DNA from: Sphaerimonospora cavernae
Lineage (GTDB): Bacteria > Actinomycetota > Actinomycetes > Streptosporangiales > Streptosporangiaceae
Direction of reading: 5' to 3'
Length of the DNA: 64,000 bases
Assembly (NCBI RefSeq): GCF_042435035.1
Contig: NZ_JBHMQT010000009.1
Span: forward strand, 124,001-188,000
Below, in pieces: positions 25,682 to 35,191 of this stretch (its first letter is position 1; the number at the start of each line of letters is the position of its first letter). Below the pieces are notes generated by a model that was not told the DNA's origin, did no database searches, and saw only the letters and a program-made list of their open reading frames with translations. The position numbers and the translations under genes were made by a program.

Positions 25682-27087
25682 GTTCCGACCTTTCGGAGTG
25701 CGCGCTTGTCGACCTTGCCGCCGTGGTTGCGTGGCAGGGCGTCGAGGGTGATCAGCCGTACGGGAAGTTCGTGTGGGGCCAGCAGGTCCTTCAGGAAGAT
25801 CCGCAGATTCTCGGGTGAGACGGCGCCGACGACGGCGACCGCGACCGCCTTGCCGAGGGTGGGGTGGGGCACCCCGAACGCGGCCGCCTCGACGACGTCG
25901 GGGTGCCGGTGGACCGCCTCCTCGACGTGAATCGTGGACACCTTGTAGGCGCCCGTCTTGATCACGTCGCTCTCCCGGTCGACCAGGTAAAGGTAGCCGT
26001 CGTCGTCGATGTATCCGAGATCTCCCATCCTTACCCAGCCGCCGCGGAAGACCTCGCCGGTGGCGGCCTCGTCGCCGAAGTAGGCGCGGGTAACGGTAGG
26101 TGAGCGCATCCACACCTCGCCGGTGACCCCGGGGGGCAGCGCCTCGCCGTCCGCCGTGGCGATCCGGACGGCTCCTCCGGAGACCGGGCGACCCACGCTG
26201 GATGGACGGTCCGGATCGAAAATCATGACGGTCTGCGCGGGCGCGGCCTCGGTCGAGGTGTAGTAGTTCGTGATCGTCGCGTTGGGGAACGCGGTGCCGA
26301 GATCGCTCGCGACCCGCGCGGGCAGCGGCGCCGCCGCCGAGCCGAGCAGCAGCACGCTCGACAGGTCGTGGCCGGTGTGCGCTCCGGCCGCGAGCATCTC
26401 GATCGCCATGGCGGGGACCACGAAGACCGTGCCCGCCCGGTAGTGCTCGATCAGCGCGGCGAACCTGCCGGGGGTGAAACGCGGCAGCGTGACCACCTCG
26501 GGGTGCGCGTCCACCGCGTTGACCAGCATCCACTGCCCGGCGTTGGTCCCGATGGGGAAGGCGTGGGCCAGGTGCTTGGAGTGCATGAACGGCTTACGGC
26601 GGCCTCCGCAGCCGTAGGCCAGGTTCGCGTGGGTGGCGGCCACCCCTTTGGGGCGGCCCGTGGTGCCGGACGTGTAGAGGATCTGTGCCGGATCACCGGC
26701 CCCCACCGGAGGAAGGTCGTCCTCACCCCCGCCGTCCTCGGTGTACGGCGGCACCTCGCCCGGCCGCAGCACCATGGCGGCGCCGCAGTGCGCGAGCATC
26801 GCGTCGGCGTCCGGCGACCGGTCGGAGATCGGTACGGCCACCGCCCCCGCCCGGAGCACGCCGAAGAACGCGACCGAGTAGTCCAGCCAGGCGCCGTTGC
26901 CGAACACGAGGCCCACCCGATCGCCGGGTTCCACCCCCCGACTTCGCAGCGCGCGGGCCAAGCCGTACGATCGGCGCTCCCACTCGCCGAAGGTCAGCGA
27001 GCCGCGACCGTGGACGGTCATCGCGATCTCATCGGGATCGGCGGCGGCCCGCTCTCTGAGCAGGCCGGGAAGAATTATGCTCACCAT
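25678..27087 (-). CDS. Free-standing AMP-forming ligase (acyl-CoA/acyl-ACP synthetase or free A domain)
   Basis: A 469-residue ANL-superfamily enzyme that activates a carboxylic acid as its adenylate and transfers it to CoA or a carrier. Motifs: ILYTSGTTGRPKGV (P-loop), NYYTSTEA, MGDLGYIDDDGYLYLVDRES, TGAYKVS and the terminal catalytic Lys in NHGGKVDK. It resembles acyl-CoA ligases more than amino-acid A domains: it lacks the NRPS A4/A5 pocket pattern and has NYYTSTE rather than NxYGPTE. It is first gene of the minus-strand operon and probably loads the C-T protein's carrier or the free carrier. ATG 27087 follows a G-rich stretch; a TTG one codon earlier is less likely. Confidence 0.88.
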   Translation of the reverse strand: MVSIILPGLLRERAAADPDEIAMTVHGRGSLTFGEWERRSYGLARALRSRGVEPGDRVGLVFGNGAWLDYSVAFFGVLRAGAVAVPISDRSPDADAMLAHCGAAMVLRPGEVPPYTEDGGGEDDLPPVGAGDPAQILYTSGTTGRPKGVAATHANLAYGCGGRRKPFMHSKHLAHAFPIGTNAGQWMLVNAVDAHPEVVTLPRFTPGRFAALIEHYRAGTVFVVPAMAIEMLAAGAHTGHDLSSVLLLGSAAAPLPARVASDLGTAFPNATITNYYTSTEAAPAQTVMIFDPDRPSSVGRPVSGGAVRIATADGEALPPGVTGEVWMRSPTVTRAYFGDEAATGEVFRGGWVRMGDLGYIDDDGYLYLVDRESDVIKTGAYKVSTIHVEEAVHRHPDVVEAAAFGVPHPTLGKAVAVAVVGAVSPENLRIFLKDLLAPHELPVRLITLDALPRNHGGKVDKRALRKVGT

Positions 27088-27402
27088 CAACCCCCCCCGG
27101 GAAATGGTCGAGCGCGGGCACGCGCCTGTACCTAAACGGGGACGAGAATTCCCAGCTCATAGGGCATGCGGCAATGTGGGTGCACGCTTGCCGACACGAC
27201 CTCTAATAGGAAACTTTCCTATTAATGATCGGTCGTCAGTGTGGCACGAGCCCGCCGCGTGCGGCAAGTCTCCCGCGTCGGCCGGCCGGGGAGTCATTCC
27301 TCGCCCGATCCTTGCGAACCGCCGAAGGTCCGTGGAAAACTGCGGCCACCCGAAAACAGTAAAGAGTCTTTCCGAAAACGACCTGCTTAGGGGAAGAGGT
27401 AC
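27088..27402. promoter_or_regulatory. Divergent promoter region of the NRPS cluster
   Basis: A 315-bp region without a gene between the two biosynthetic operons. It is clearly less GC-rich than its surroundings, as expected for promoters reading both ways. I cannot fix -35/-10 boxes with confidence. Its main feature is the palindrome at 27204-27224. A GGGAAGAGG ribosome binding site precedes the NRPS GTG. Confidence 0.7.
27204..27224. promoter_or_regulatory. 21-bp perfect palindrome, candidate operator
   Basis: Two perfect 10-bp arms, TAATAGGAAA and its complement, flank a central C. It lies 117 bp before one operon start and 179 bp before the other, the expected place for a regulator controlling both. 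The central 13 bp, AGGAAACTTTCCT, are repeated exactly (minus strand) 39783-39795 upstream of the LPMO gene. Confidence 0.7.
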
Positions 27403-30400
27403 GTGAAGAGAGGTCCGCTTTCCCATGGTCAGGAACGTCTTTGGTTTCTCAACCAGCTCGATCCGGCCGATTCCTCGTACAACACCGCCTACGCGTACCG
27501 GTTACGTGGCCGGCTTGACATCCCGGCTCTCGAAGCCGCGTTCACCGCCGTCGCCGCCAGACATGACGCGCTCCGCACGCGGTTCGTCCAGGTCGACGGG
27601 CGACCGGCGGCCGTCGTCGGTCCTCCGACTCCGATAACCGTCGAGCAGGTCACGGCGGGGTCGGAGGACGAGGCCAGACGGATCGTCGGCGCCCGGACCA
27701 ACGCCGCCTTCGACCTCGCCGAGCGGCCGCCATTCCGGATCACGCTGGTCCGGCTCGGCCCCGACGACCACGTACTCTGCGTCGTGCTGCACCACATCAA
27801 TGGTGACGGGTGGTCGCTCAACGTGCTCAGGGCCGAGGTCGCCGACCACTACGCGGGCCGGGCCCGTCCCGGGGCGCTCCCGCCGCAGTACAGCGATCAC
27901 GTGCTCGGGTGCGAAGACTCCGCTGATCCGCACCGGGCCGACCTGGACTGGTGGGTGTCGCGACTGGCCGGTGCTCCCGTGCTCGAACTGCCCACCGACC
28001 GGTCTCGGCCCGCCCAGCGTGGCACGGCGGGCGGTGAGGTGCGGTTCCGTATCCCGCCCGAGTTGGCCGCGAAGGTGGCCGAGTCGGCACGCCGGGCGCG
28101 CTGCACGCCGTACATGCTGCTGCTCGCGGCATATCAGGTGCTGCTCCACCGGCACAGTGGACAGCTGGATTTCTGCGTGGGCACCCCCTCGGCCGGGCGC
28201 GACAGCACCGAGCTGGAGCAGATGATCGGTTATCTGTCGACGACCATGGTGCTTCGCTGCGACCTGTCCGGTTCGCCGAGCTTCGCGGAGTTGCTCCATC
28301 GTACCCGCCGGTCGGTCCTGGGTGCGCTCACCCATCGGGATGTGTCGTTCGAGCGGTTGATCGGCGAGCTCGGCGTGGTCCGCGACCCGAGCAGGACCCC
28401 GCTGTTCCAGACCATGTTCGCGCTGCACACCCACGGCGATGTGGCCGACCCGGTGCCCGGACTGGACGCCGAGCCGTTCCCGCTCGGCTGGCACTCCGCC
28501 AGAGTGGACCTGTCGCTCGACTTCTACGACGAGGACGACGACGGCATGCTCGGCGTCGCCATCTACAGCGAGGAACTCTTCGACCACGAGACGGTCGAGC
28601 TGATGATGGGGCGCTACCTCGTGCTCCTCGCCGCCGCCGTCGCCGATCCTTCGCTGCCCGTGGGGCGGCTCGACCTGCTCGCCAGGCCCGAACGCACCCG
28701 GCTCGACGGATGGAACGACACCGCGGTCGAGCTCCCCGAACTCACCCTGGTCGACCTGGTGCTCAACCGGGCCGCCGCCACACCCGACGCGGTGGCGGTG
28801 GTCTTCGAGGGCACATCGCCGACCGGGTGGAAGCCGAACTACGATCATCTGACCTACGCTGATCTGGCCGGACGGGCCGCCGGGCTGGCGGCACGGCTGC
28901 GCGAGGAGGGCATCGGGCGCGGCCGCGTGGTCGCGGTGCGCATGTCGCGCGGACCGGAGATGGTCGTCGCGCTGCTCGGCGTCGCCATGTCGGGTGCGGC
29001 CTACCTGCCGGTGGACCCCGACTACCCGGCGGCCCGGGTCGAGTACATGATCGAGGACTCGGACGCGGCCCGGATCTTGACCGACGCCGACCTGGCCGAC
29101 GCCGATCCGCTTGGGGGCGTCGCCTCGGCCCGAATCGAAGCCGTCGAGCGGCCGTCGCCCGACGACACCGCCTACGTGCTCTACACCTCCGGCTCCACCG
29201 GAAGGCCGAAGGGGGTGATGGTGCCGCACGGCGCGCTCGCCAACTTCCTGTTCGGGATGCGCGACCTCGTCGGCTCCAAGCCGTCGGACGTCTGGCTCGC
29301 GCTCACCTCGCTGTCGTTCGACATCTCCGCGCTGGAGCTCTACCTGCCGCTGGTCACCGGCGGCCGCCTGGTCGTCGCCGGCGCGGACACGGCGCGCGAC
29401 GACGCGGCCCTCACCAGGCTGATCGCAGACACGGGAGTGACCCACGTACAGGCCACCCCGTCGGGCTGGCGGGTGCTGCTCACGGGTGACCTCCCGCCGG
29501 TGGTGGCCCTCGTCGGCGGCGAGCCCCTCCCGCTCGCGCTCGCGACCGAGTTGCGGGCACGGGTACACAGGCTCATCAACATGTACGGCCCCACCGAGAC
29601 CACGATCTGGTCGACCTCCTGGGAGGTGCCCGAGCGCCCCGAGCGGGTGACGATCGGCCATCCGATCGTCAACACCACCATCCACGTCGTCGATGCCGAA
29701 GGCTTGCGGGTGCCGATCGGGGTGCCCGGCGAACTACTCATCGGTGGCGCCGGGGTCGCGACCGGCTACCTCGGACGCCCCGACCTCACCGCCGAACGGT
29801 TCGTACGACACGACGGCGAACGGGTCTACCGCACCGGCGACGTCGTCAGATGGTCGGCGGACGGCACGCTGGAGTTCATCGGCCGCACGGACAACCAGGT
29901 CAAGCTGCGCGGGCACCGGATCGAACCGGGTGAGATCGAGTCCGTGCTCGAAGCCCATCCCGCCGTGCGCCAGGCCGTGGTGGCCATACACGACGACCTG
30001 TTGACGGCCTTCGTCGTCCCCGCCGATGCCGAGGCTCCGACCGGAGACGGCGATCCGTGGAACCTCCGGCGACACGTCGCCGGACAGCTACCCGGCTACA
30101 TGGTCCCCGCGACCGTTGTGACGCTCGACGCGCTACCGCTCACCCCGAACGGCAAGGTGGACCGGAAGGCGCTGCCCCACCCGGAGCCCACCAGGACGCG
30201 GGGCACTCCGCCGCGCACCCCGGCCGAGCGGCTGGTGGCCGGCGTCTTCGCCGAGGTGCTCGGCATCGAGGACATCGGCGCCGAAGACGACTTCTTCGCG
30301 CTCGGCGGGCATTCGCTGCTGGCCACCATGGTCACCGCCAGGCTGCCGGTACGGATCCCGGTGCGCGAACTGTTCACCCGTCCGACCGTCGCCGCGCTGG

Positions 30401-33400
30401 CCGAGGTGCTCGAGACCATCGCCGAGCCGGGGTTCGCCGCGTGGGACCGGGCCTCGACCGGGAGCGACGACGGACCACGCCCCCGCCCCGCCGGAGAGCC
30501 CGCGCTGCTCTCTCCCAGCCAGGAACGGCTCTGGTTCCTGCATCGGCTCGACCCCGGCGACGCGTCGTACAACATGTGGCTCGTCCGCCGGTTGCGCGGC
30601 CCCTTGGACCGCACCACCCTGGACCAGGCCCTGTCCGCGCTGGTCGCCAGGCACGAGAGCCTGCGCACGAGGTTCCCGGAGGTAGACGGCGTTCCGGTCG
30701 CGGAAATCGATCCACCGGGGCCCGTGCCGGTCGAGGCCGTCGCCGCCACCGATGTCGCGCAGGCCGAGGCGCTGGTCGCCGAGCGGACGAACGCACCCTT
30801 CGACCTGGCCGCGAGTCCGCCGCTGCGCGTGACGCTGATCGAGCTCGGCGCCGACGACCACGTGCTGTGCGTGGTCCTCCACCACATCCTGGGCGACGGC
30901 TGGTCGCTGAACGTCATGCTGGACGAGCTGGCCCGGCTCTACTCCGGCGAACGGCTCGGCCCGGTGCCGCTGCAGTTCGGCGATGTGGCCCGATGGCAGC
31001 GCGACCGGAGCCAGGACGAGCTGGACGAACTGGCCGCCTACTGGGGTGAGCGGCTGGCCGGCGCCGCCCAGCTCGATCTGCCGGCTGATCGGCCGCGCAC
31101 CTCCCCGCCCGCCAGGAAGGGCGGCTTCCACACGTTCCGGCTTCCCGCCGACGACGTGGCAGAGCTGGTCGAGCGGGGCAGGGAACGCGGCGCGACGCTG
31201 TTCATGACGTTGCTGGCCGCCTATCAGACGTTGCTCGCCGCGTGGAGCGGCCGTAGCGACATCACCGTCGCCACCGTCACCTCAGGCAGGGACCGGGTCG
31301 AACTCGAAACGGTGGTCGGCTACTTCGCCGACGTCCTGCTGATCCGAACGGACCTGTCCGCGGGGTCGTCCGGCGGGTCGTCCGACGGGGGCCCGAGCTT
31401 CGGCGAGCTGCTGGAGCGGACCCGCGACACGGTCCTGTCGGCCTTCGAACACCAGGGCATCCCGTTCGAACGGCTGCGCATCCCCGCCTTCGAGACGATG
31501 GCGATCTTGCACAACCAGGACACCGACACCACCCCGACGGACTTCTCCGGGCTTACGGCCGAGCCGTTCGCGCACGGCTTCGACCAGGTCAAGTTCGACC
31601 TGATGCTGGAGGCCTGGCAGGACGAGCGAGAGCTACTCGTCGTGCTCTCCTACGATGCCGCGCTGTTCGATCCGGGCACCATCGAGGTGATGGCCGACGG
31701 GCTGGAGCGAGTGCTGCGGCAGGACTGTTCCGCGTCGCCGCGGCTGATCACCACGGCGGAGGAGGAACGACTCCTGGAGATCGGCCAAGGGCCCGATGTC
31801 TCCGCCGAGCCGTACGTGCCGGAACTGGTGGCCTCGGCGGTAAGCGCACATCGGCATGCGCGGGCGGTAGGTGGCCTCGACTACGGCGAATTGGACGCGC
31901 GGGCCGATGAGCTGGCCGCGCTGCTCCAGGCGCACGGCGTCACAGTCGGCGACATCGTGGGGGTCCACCTCGGCAGGACGCCGGACGCGATCGCGGCGCT
32001 GCTCGCGGTCTGGCGCGTCGGGGCGGCCTATCTGCCGCTCGACCCGGGATATCCACGGGAGCGGCTGGCGTTCATGCTCGCCGACAGCGGAGCCGTACTC
32101 GTGCTGTCCGCCGCTGATCCGGCCTCCACCGATGCCGACGGCGGTCTGCCGCCGGCTGTGCCGGTCGCGTACCCGGCCCAGGCCGTCCCCGCGAGCAGCC
32201 CCACACCCGTGCCGGTCAGGGGCGACGCCGCGGCGTACGTGCTCTACACGTCCGGCTCGACCGGGACGCCGAAGGGTGTCGTCGTCGAACATCGCAACCT
32301 CGCGGCCAGAGTCGCGTGGATGCGCCGGGAGTACGGCCTGGGGCCGGGGGACCGGATGGTGCAGTTCGCCTCGCTCGGCTTCGACACGCACGCCGAGGAG
32401 ATCTATCCGACGCTGGCAGCCGGGGCCTGCCTGGAGCTACTGCCGGATGGTGCGGTCACTCTCACCGACCACCTCGAAGGCGTCACCGTCCTGGACCTGC
32501 CGACCGCCTACTGGCACCACCTGGTCGACCAGATCGACTCGATCGCCTGGCCGCCGGAGCTGCGGTTGGTCATCCTCGGCGGGGAGCAGGTGCACGAGGC
32601 CGCGGTGGCCCGATGGCAGGCGCGGTTCGGCGGCCGGGTGCGGCTCGTCAACACCTACGGCCCCACCGAGGCGACGATCATCGCTACGCTCGCCGAGCTG
32701 GACGGCTCACCCGGACGTCCGCCGATCGGCAGGCCCATCGGCGGAACCCGCGTCCTCATCCTGGATGCGGCCGGACGGCTCGCACCGCCCGGCGCGGCGG
32801 GGGAACTGGCAATCGGTGGAACCGGTGTGGCCCGGGGCTACCTCGGCGACACCGAGTCGGCCGCCGCGCTGACCGCCGACCGATTCGTCGACCGGTACGG
32901 CGAGCGCGTCTACCGGACCGGCGACCGGGTGCGGTGGCGGCCGGCTGGGCAGCCGGGGCCTGGGCAGCCGGAGCCCTGGCAGCTGGAGTTTCTGGGCCGG
33001 CTCGACGACCAGGTGAAGGTGCGCGGATTCCGGATCGAGCCGGGCGAGATCGAAGCGCGGCTGCTCGCCCACCCCGAGGTGGGCGAGGCGGCGGTCGTCG
33101 CGCTCGGCGACACGCTGGTCGGCTACGTCACCGGTCCTGCCGCCTTCACCGAACTGGCCGAGTTCGCGGGTGCGGCGCTTCCGCCGCACATGGTGCCGAC
33201 CGCCTGGGCGCGGCTGGACCGGCTGCCGCTGAACCCGAATGGCAAGGTGGACCGGGCCGCGCTGCCCGCTCCGGAGGCACACCGGGAGGCGTACGTCGCG
33301 CCCCGCACCGACGCCGAGGCGTTGGTGGCCGAGGTCTTCGGCGAGGTGCTCGGCGTCGAGAAGGTCGGCGCTTATGACGAGTTCTTCGCGCTCGGAGGCC

Positions 33401-33588
33401 ACTCGTTGCTCGCCGTACGGATCGTCGCCCGGTTACGCGGCATGATCGGCCTGGAGCTGCCGATCCGCACCCTGTTCACCCAACCCACGGTCGAAGGGCT
33501 GGCACGGGCGGTTGAGGAGCTCCTGATCGCCGAGCTGGATCAGATGTCCGAAGAAGAGGCGGAACGCCTCGCCAGGGAGTTGACGTGA
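27403..33588 (+). CDS. Dimodular NRPS, C-A-T-C-A-T
   Basis: A 2061-residue NRPS. Module 1: condensation about 5-430 (HHINGDG 130-136), adenylation about 445-925, carrier Ser971. Module 2: condensation about 1035-1455 (HHILGDG 1160-1166), adenylation about 1475-1950, carrier GGHSL near the C-terminus. Pocket codes read against GrsA are D-I-L-Q-L-G-M-I-W-K (one change from the known Gly code) and D-T-E-D-I-G-T-I-I-K (two acids in the pocket, suggesting a basic substrate). No epimerase or thioesterase is present. The second condensation domain lacks the segment with the C7 motif. TTA leucine codons occur at codons 34 and 2011. The start is GTG; the first condensation motif begins at residue 6, so an upstream acyl donor must dock in trans. 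The next gene overlaps it (GTGA). Confidence 0.95.
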   Translation: MKRGPLSHGQERLWFLNQLDPADSSYNTAYAYRLRGRLDIPALEAAFTAVAARHDALRTRFVQVDGRPAAVVGPPTPITVEQVTAGSEDEARRIVGARTNAAFDLAERPPFRITLVRLGPDDHVLCVVLHHINGDGWSLNVLRAEVADHYAGRARPGALPPQYSDHVLGCEDSADPHRADLDWWVSRLAGAPVLELPTDRSRPAQRGTAGGEVRFRIPPELAAKVAESARRARCTPYMLLLAAYQVLLHRHSGQLDFCVGTPSAGRDSTELEQMIGYLSTTMVLRCDLSGSPSFAELLHRTRRSVLGALTHRDVSFERLIGELGVVRDPSRTPLFQTMFALHTHGDVADPVPGLDAEPFPLGWHSARVDLSLDFYDEDDDGMLGVAIYSEELFDHETVELMMGRYLVLLAAAVADPSLPVGRLDLLARPERTRLDGWNDTAVELPELTLVDLVLNRAAATPDAVAVVFEGTSPTGWKPNYDHLTYADLAGRAAGLAARLREEGIGRGRVVAVRMSRGPEMVVALLGVAMSGAAYLPVDPDYPAARVEYMIEDSDAARILTDADLADADPLGGVASARIEAVERPSPDDTAYVLYTSGSTGRPKGVMVPHGALANFLFGMRDLVGSKPSDVWLALTSLSFDISALELYLPLVTGGRLVVAGADTARDDAALTRLIADTGVTHVQATPSGWRVLLTGDLPPVVALVGGEPLPLALATELRARVHRLINMYGPTETTIWSTSWEVPERPERVTIGHPIVNTTIHVVDAEGLRVPIGVPGELLIGGAGVATGYLGRPDLTAERFVRHDGERVYRTGDVVRWSADGTLEFIGRTDNQVKLRGHRIEPGEIESVLEAHPAVRQAVVAIHDDLLTAFVVPADAEAPTGDGDPWNLRRHVAGQLPGYMVPATVVTLDALPLTPNGKVDRKALPHPEPTRTRGTPPRTPAERLVAGVFAEVLGIEDIGAEDDFFALGGHSLLATMVTARLPVRIPVRELFTRPTVAALAEVLETIAEPGFAAWDRASTGSDDGPRPRPAGEPALLSPSQERLWFLHRLDPGDASYNMWLVRRLRGPLDRTTLDQALSALVARHESLRTRFPEVDGVPVAEIDPPGPVPVEAVAATDVAQAEALVAERTNAPFDLAASPPLRVTLIELGADDHVLCVVLHHILGDGWSLNVMLDELARLYSGERLGPVPLQFGDVARWQRDRSQDELDELAAYWGERLAGAAQLDLPADRPRTSPPARKGGFHTFRLPADDVAELVERGRERGATLFMTLLAAYQTLLAAWSGRSDITVATVTSGRDRVELETVVGYFADVLLIRTDLSAGSSGGSSDGGPSFGELLERTRDTVLSAFEHQGIPFERLRIPAFETMAILHNQDTDTTPTDFSGLTAEPFAHGFDQVKFDLMLEAWQDERELLVVLSYDAALFDPGTIEVMADGLERVLRQDCSASPRLITTAEEERLLEIGQGPDVSAEPYVPELVASAVSAHRHARAVGGLDYGELDARADELAALLQAHGVTVGDIVGVHLGRTPDAIAALLAVWRVGAAYLPLDPGYPRERLAFMLADSGAVLVLSAADPASTDADGGLPPAVPVAYPAQAVPASSPTPVPVRGDAAAYVLYTSGSTGTPKGVVVEHRNLAARVAWMRREYGLGPGDRMVQFASLGFDTHAEEIYPTLAAGACLELLPDGAVTLTDHLEGVTVLDLPTAYWHHLVDQIDSIAWPPELRLVILGGEQVHEAAVARWQARFGGRVRLVNTYGPTEATIIATLAELDGSPGRPPIGRPIGGTRVLILDAAGRLAPPGAAGELAIGGTGVARGYLGDTESAAALTADRFVDRYGERVYRTGDRVRWRPAGQPGPGQPEPWQLEFLGRLDDQVKVRGFRIEPGEIEARLLAHPEVGEAAVVALGDTLVGYVTGPAAFTELAEFAGAALPPHMVPTAWARLDRLPLNPNGKVDRAALPAPEAHREAYVAPRTDAEALVAEVFGEVLGVEKVGAYDEFFALGGHSLLAVRIVARLRGMIGLELPIRTLFTQPTVEGLARAVEELLIAELDQMSEEEAERLARELT

Positions 33589-33821
33589 TCAAGAAAAGGT
33601 TGGCTGAACTCATCGCGCAGTCCTCCGACGGCGCCGTCACGCCGGATGAGGTGCTGGCCGCGACCGTGCCGCTGTCGGCGCTCGGCGTCACGTCGATCGC
33701 ACTGCTGCGACTGATCGACGCGATCGAGTCGGAGTTCGGGGTGGAGTTCGATCTGAGCGAGGACGGTATGGAACTGCTCGACGACTTCGACCGGTTGGCC
33801 GGGTACCTGGCTTCCCGATGA
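33585..33821 (+). CDS. Free-standing acyl/peptidyl carrier protein
   Basis: A 78-residue carrier protein with a phosphopantetheine attachment site at Ser37 in LGVTSIALLRLIDAIESEFG. The LGxxS form resembles free carriers of acyl units more than the GGHSL of NRPS-embedded carriers. It overlaps the NRPS stop (GTGA) and the following condensation gene (ATGA). It may carry a starter acyl group made by the AMP ligase or the E1/E2 complex and hand it to a condensation domain. A phosphopantetheinyl transferase is not encoded in the window. Confidence 0.92.
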   Translation: MIKKRLAELIAQSSDGAVTPDEVLAATVPLSALGVTSIALLRLIDAIESEFGVEFDLSEDGMELLDDFDRLAGYLASR

Positions 33822-35191
33822 GCGTTGCCGACCACACCCTGGATATCGAGTTCGCCGGGCCGGACTCCGGCGCCGCGCCGCTCACCGCGCCGCTCACCTG
33901 GGGCCAGCGGGCCATCTGGGAGACGATCGTGCGCACTGCTCCAGACGATCACTATTTCAACTTCGGCCACGTGCTGAAGGTGCCGGGCCCCCGTCGTACC
34001 GTCGCCGAGGCGAGTACGGCGTTGGCCGCCCTGGTCGAACGGCACGGCGCGCTGCGGACCCGGCTGAGCGAGCCCGGCCTGCCCGGTGAAGTCCTGCCAG
34101 ATAAAGCGGGCGGCGAGCCGTACCAGCGGCTGGCGGAGCGGGGACGGCTGCCGGTCGTGATCACCGACGACGACCCGGACCGGGTGCTGGACGAGCTGGC
34201 GGCGCGGCCGTTCGACTACGTCGGTGAGTGGCCCCTGCGGGTGGCGCTGGTCCTCGACGGCGATCGAGTCACCCACGTGGTGTTGGTCTTCTGTCATCTG
34301 GCCGCCGACGGGTTCGGCGCCGAGATCGCGCTGCGCGACCTGCGCATGCTGCTGCTCAGGGGTGACCGGGGAGGGGGCGCCATCCGGCGACCCGGTGCTC
34401 TGCAGCCGCTCGATCTCGCCCGCTGGCAGGCCGGCCCGGAGGGGCGGAAGGCGGCGGAGACGGCCGCGGCGCACTGGGAGCGGGAATTCCGGCGCATCCC
34501 CCCGACGATGTTCTCCGCACCGACCGGCTCCGCCGCGGACCCGCCGATCTGGCGGGCGCTGCTGCGCTCCCCGGCTCTGGAGCTCGCGGTCCGGTCGATC
34601 GCTCACGTTCGCCGAGCCTCGACCTCGACTGTGCTGCTGACGGCCGTGGCGGCACTGGTCGGCCGGTTCACCGGCCATGAGACGTGTGCGATGCTGCCGA
34701 TCTCCGCCAACCGAGTCCGACGTGGCACCGCGGACATCGTCACCACGATGTCGCAGGAGGGTCTGTTCACGCTCGACCTCGATCTCGGCGGCGCGGGAGG
34801 CGCGTCCTTCACCGATCTGCTGCGAGCCGCCGGACCCGCCGCCCTGCGCGCTTATCGCAGCGCCTACCACGACCCTGCCGACCGGAACCGGGTCACCACG
34901 ACGATCGACTTGGAGCGGGGTGAGTCGATCCGCCCGTACTGCTGCTTCAACGACATGCGCTTCGCCGACCCCGGACCCGTCGCATGCGACCCCGACGAGA
35001 TTACGACGGCACTGGCCCGGACTTCGCTGTCGTGGCCGATGAGTCAGGAAAAGCTGAACTGCCGCTTCTGTGTCCACCTCACCGTGGACGGAGTCTCGCT
35101 CACCGCCGACACACGGTATCTGTCCCGGCCGGACATCGAGCGCTTTCTGCTGGAGCTGGAGTCCTTCCTCGTCGGGGCGGCCGTCCGATGA
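33818..35191 (+). CDS. Free-standing condensation-domain protein
   Basis: A 457-residue single condensation domain of the HxxxDG acyltransferase superfamily. The active-site motif is CHLAADG (159-165): the first His of HHxxxDG is Cys, but the catalytic second His160 and Asp164 are kept. The N-terminus has the usual TWGQRAIWE motif. There is no carrier or adenylation partner in the protein; the adjacent free carrier gene overlaps it, so they probably work together. It may perform the first acylation, a transfer between carriers, or off-loading onto a free amine. Confidence 0.9.
   Translation: MSVADHTLDIEFAGPDSGAAPLTAPLTWGQRAIWETIVRTAPDDHYFNFGHVLKVPGPRRTVAEASTALAALVERHGALRTRLSEPGLPGEVLPDKAGGEPYQRLAERGRLPVVITDDDPDRVLDELAARPFDYVGEWPLRVALVLDGDRVTHVVLVFCHLAADGFGAEIALRDLRMLLLRGDRGGGAIRRPGALQPLDLARWQAGPEGRKAAETAAAHWEREFRRIPPTMFSAPTGSAADPPIWRALLRSPALELAVRSIAHVRRASTSTVLLTAVAALVGRFTGHETCAMLPISANRVRRGTADIVTTMSQEGLFTLDLDLGGAGGASFTDLLRAAGPAALRAYRSAYHDPADRNRVTTTIDLERGESIRPYCCFNDMRFADPGPVACDPDEITTALARTSLSWPMSQEKLNCRFCVHLTVDGVSLTADTRYLSRPDIERFLLELESFLVGAAVR

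Noticed and set aside
25682..26533. A longer C-T didomain protein extending upstream
   Set aside because: The extension overlaps the ligase gene out of frame and is Arg/Gly-rich; ATG 25681 overlaps the ligase stop and begins a normal condensation domain.
27502..29685. Long open frames antisense to the NRPS genes (also 44904-47741, 61743-63929 and 2460-3803, all minus strand)
   Set aside because: They are mirror frames of GC3-rich coding sequence: composition is Arg/His/Gly-rich, they have no family motifs, and each lies wholly opposite genes with clear catalytic motifs.
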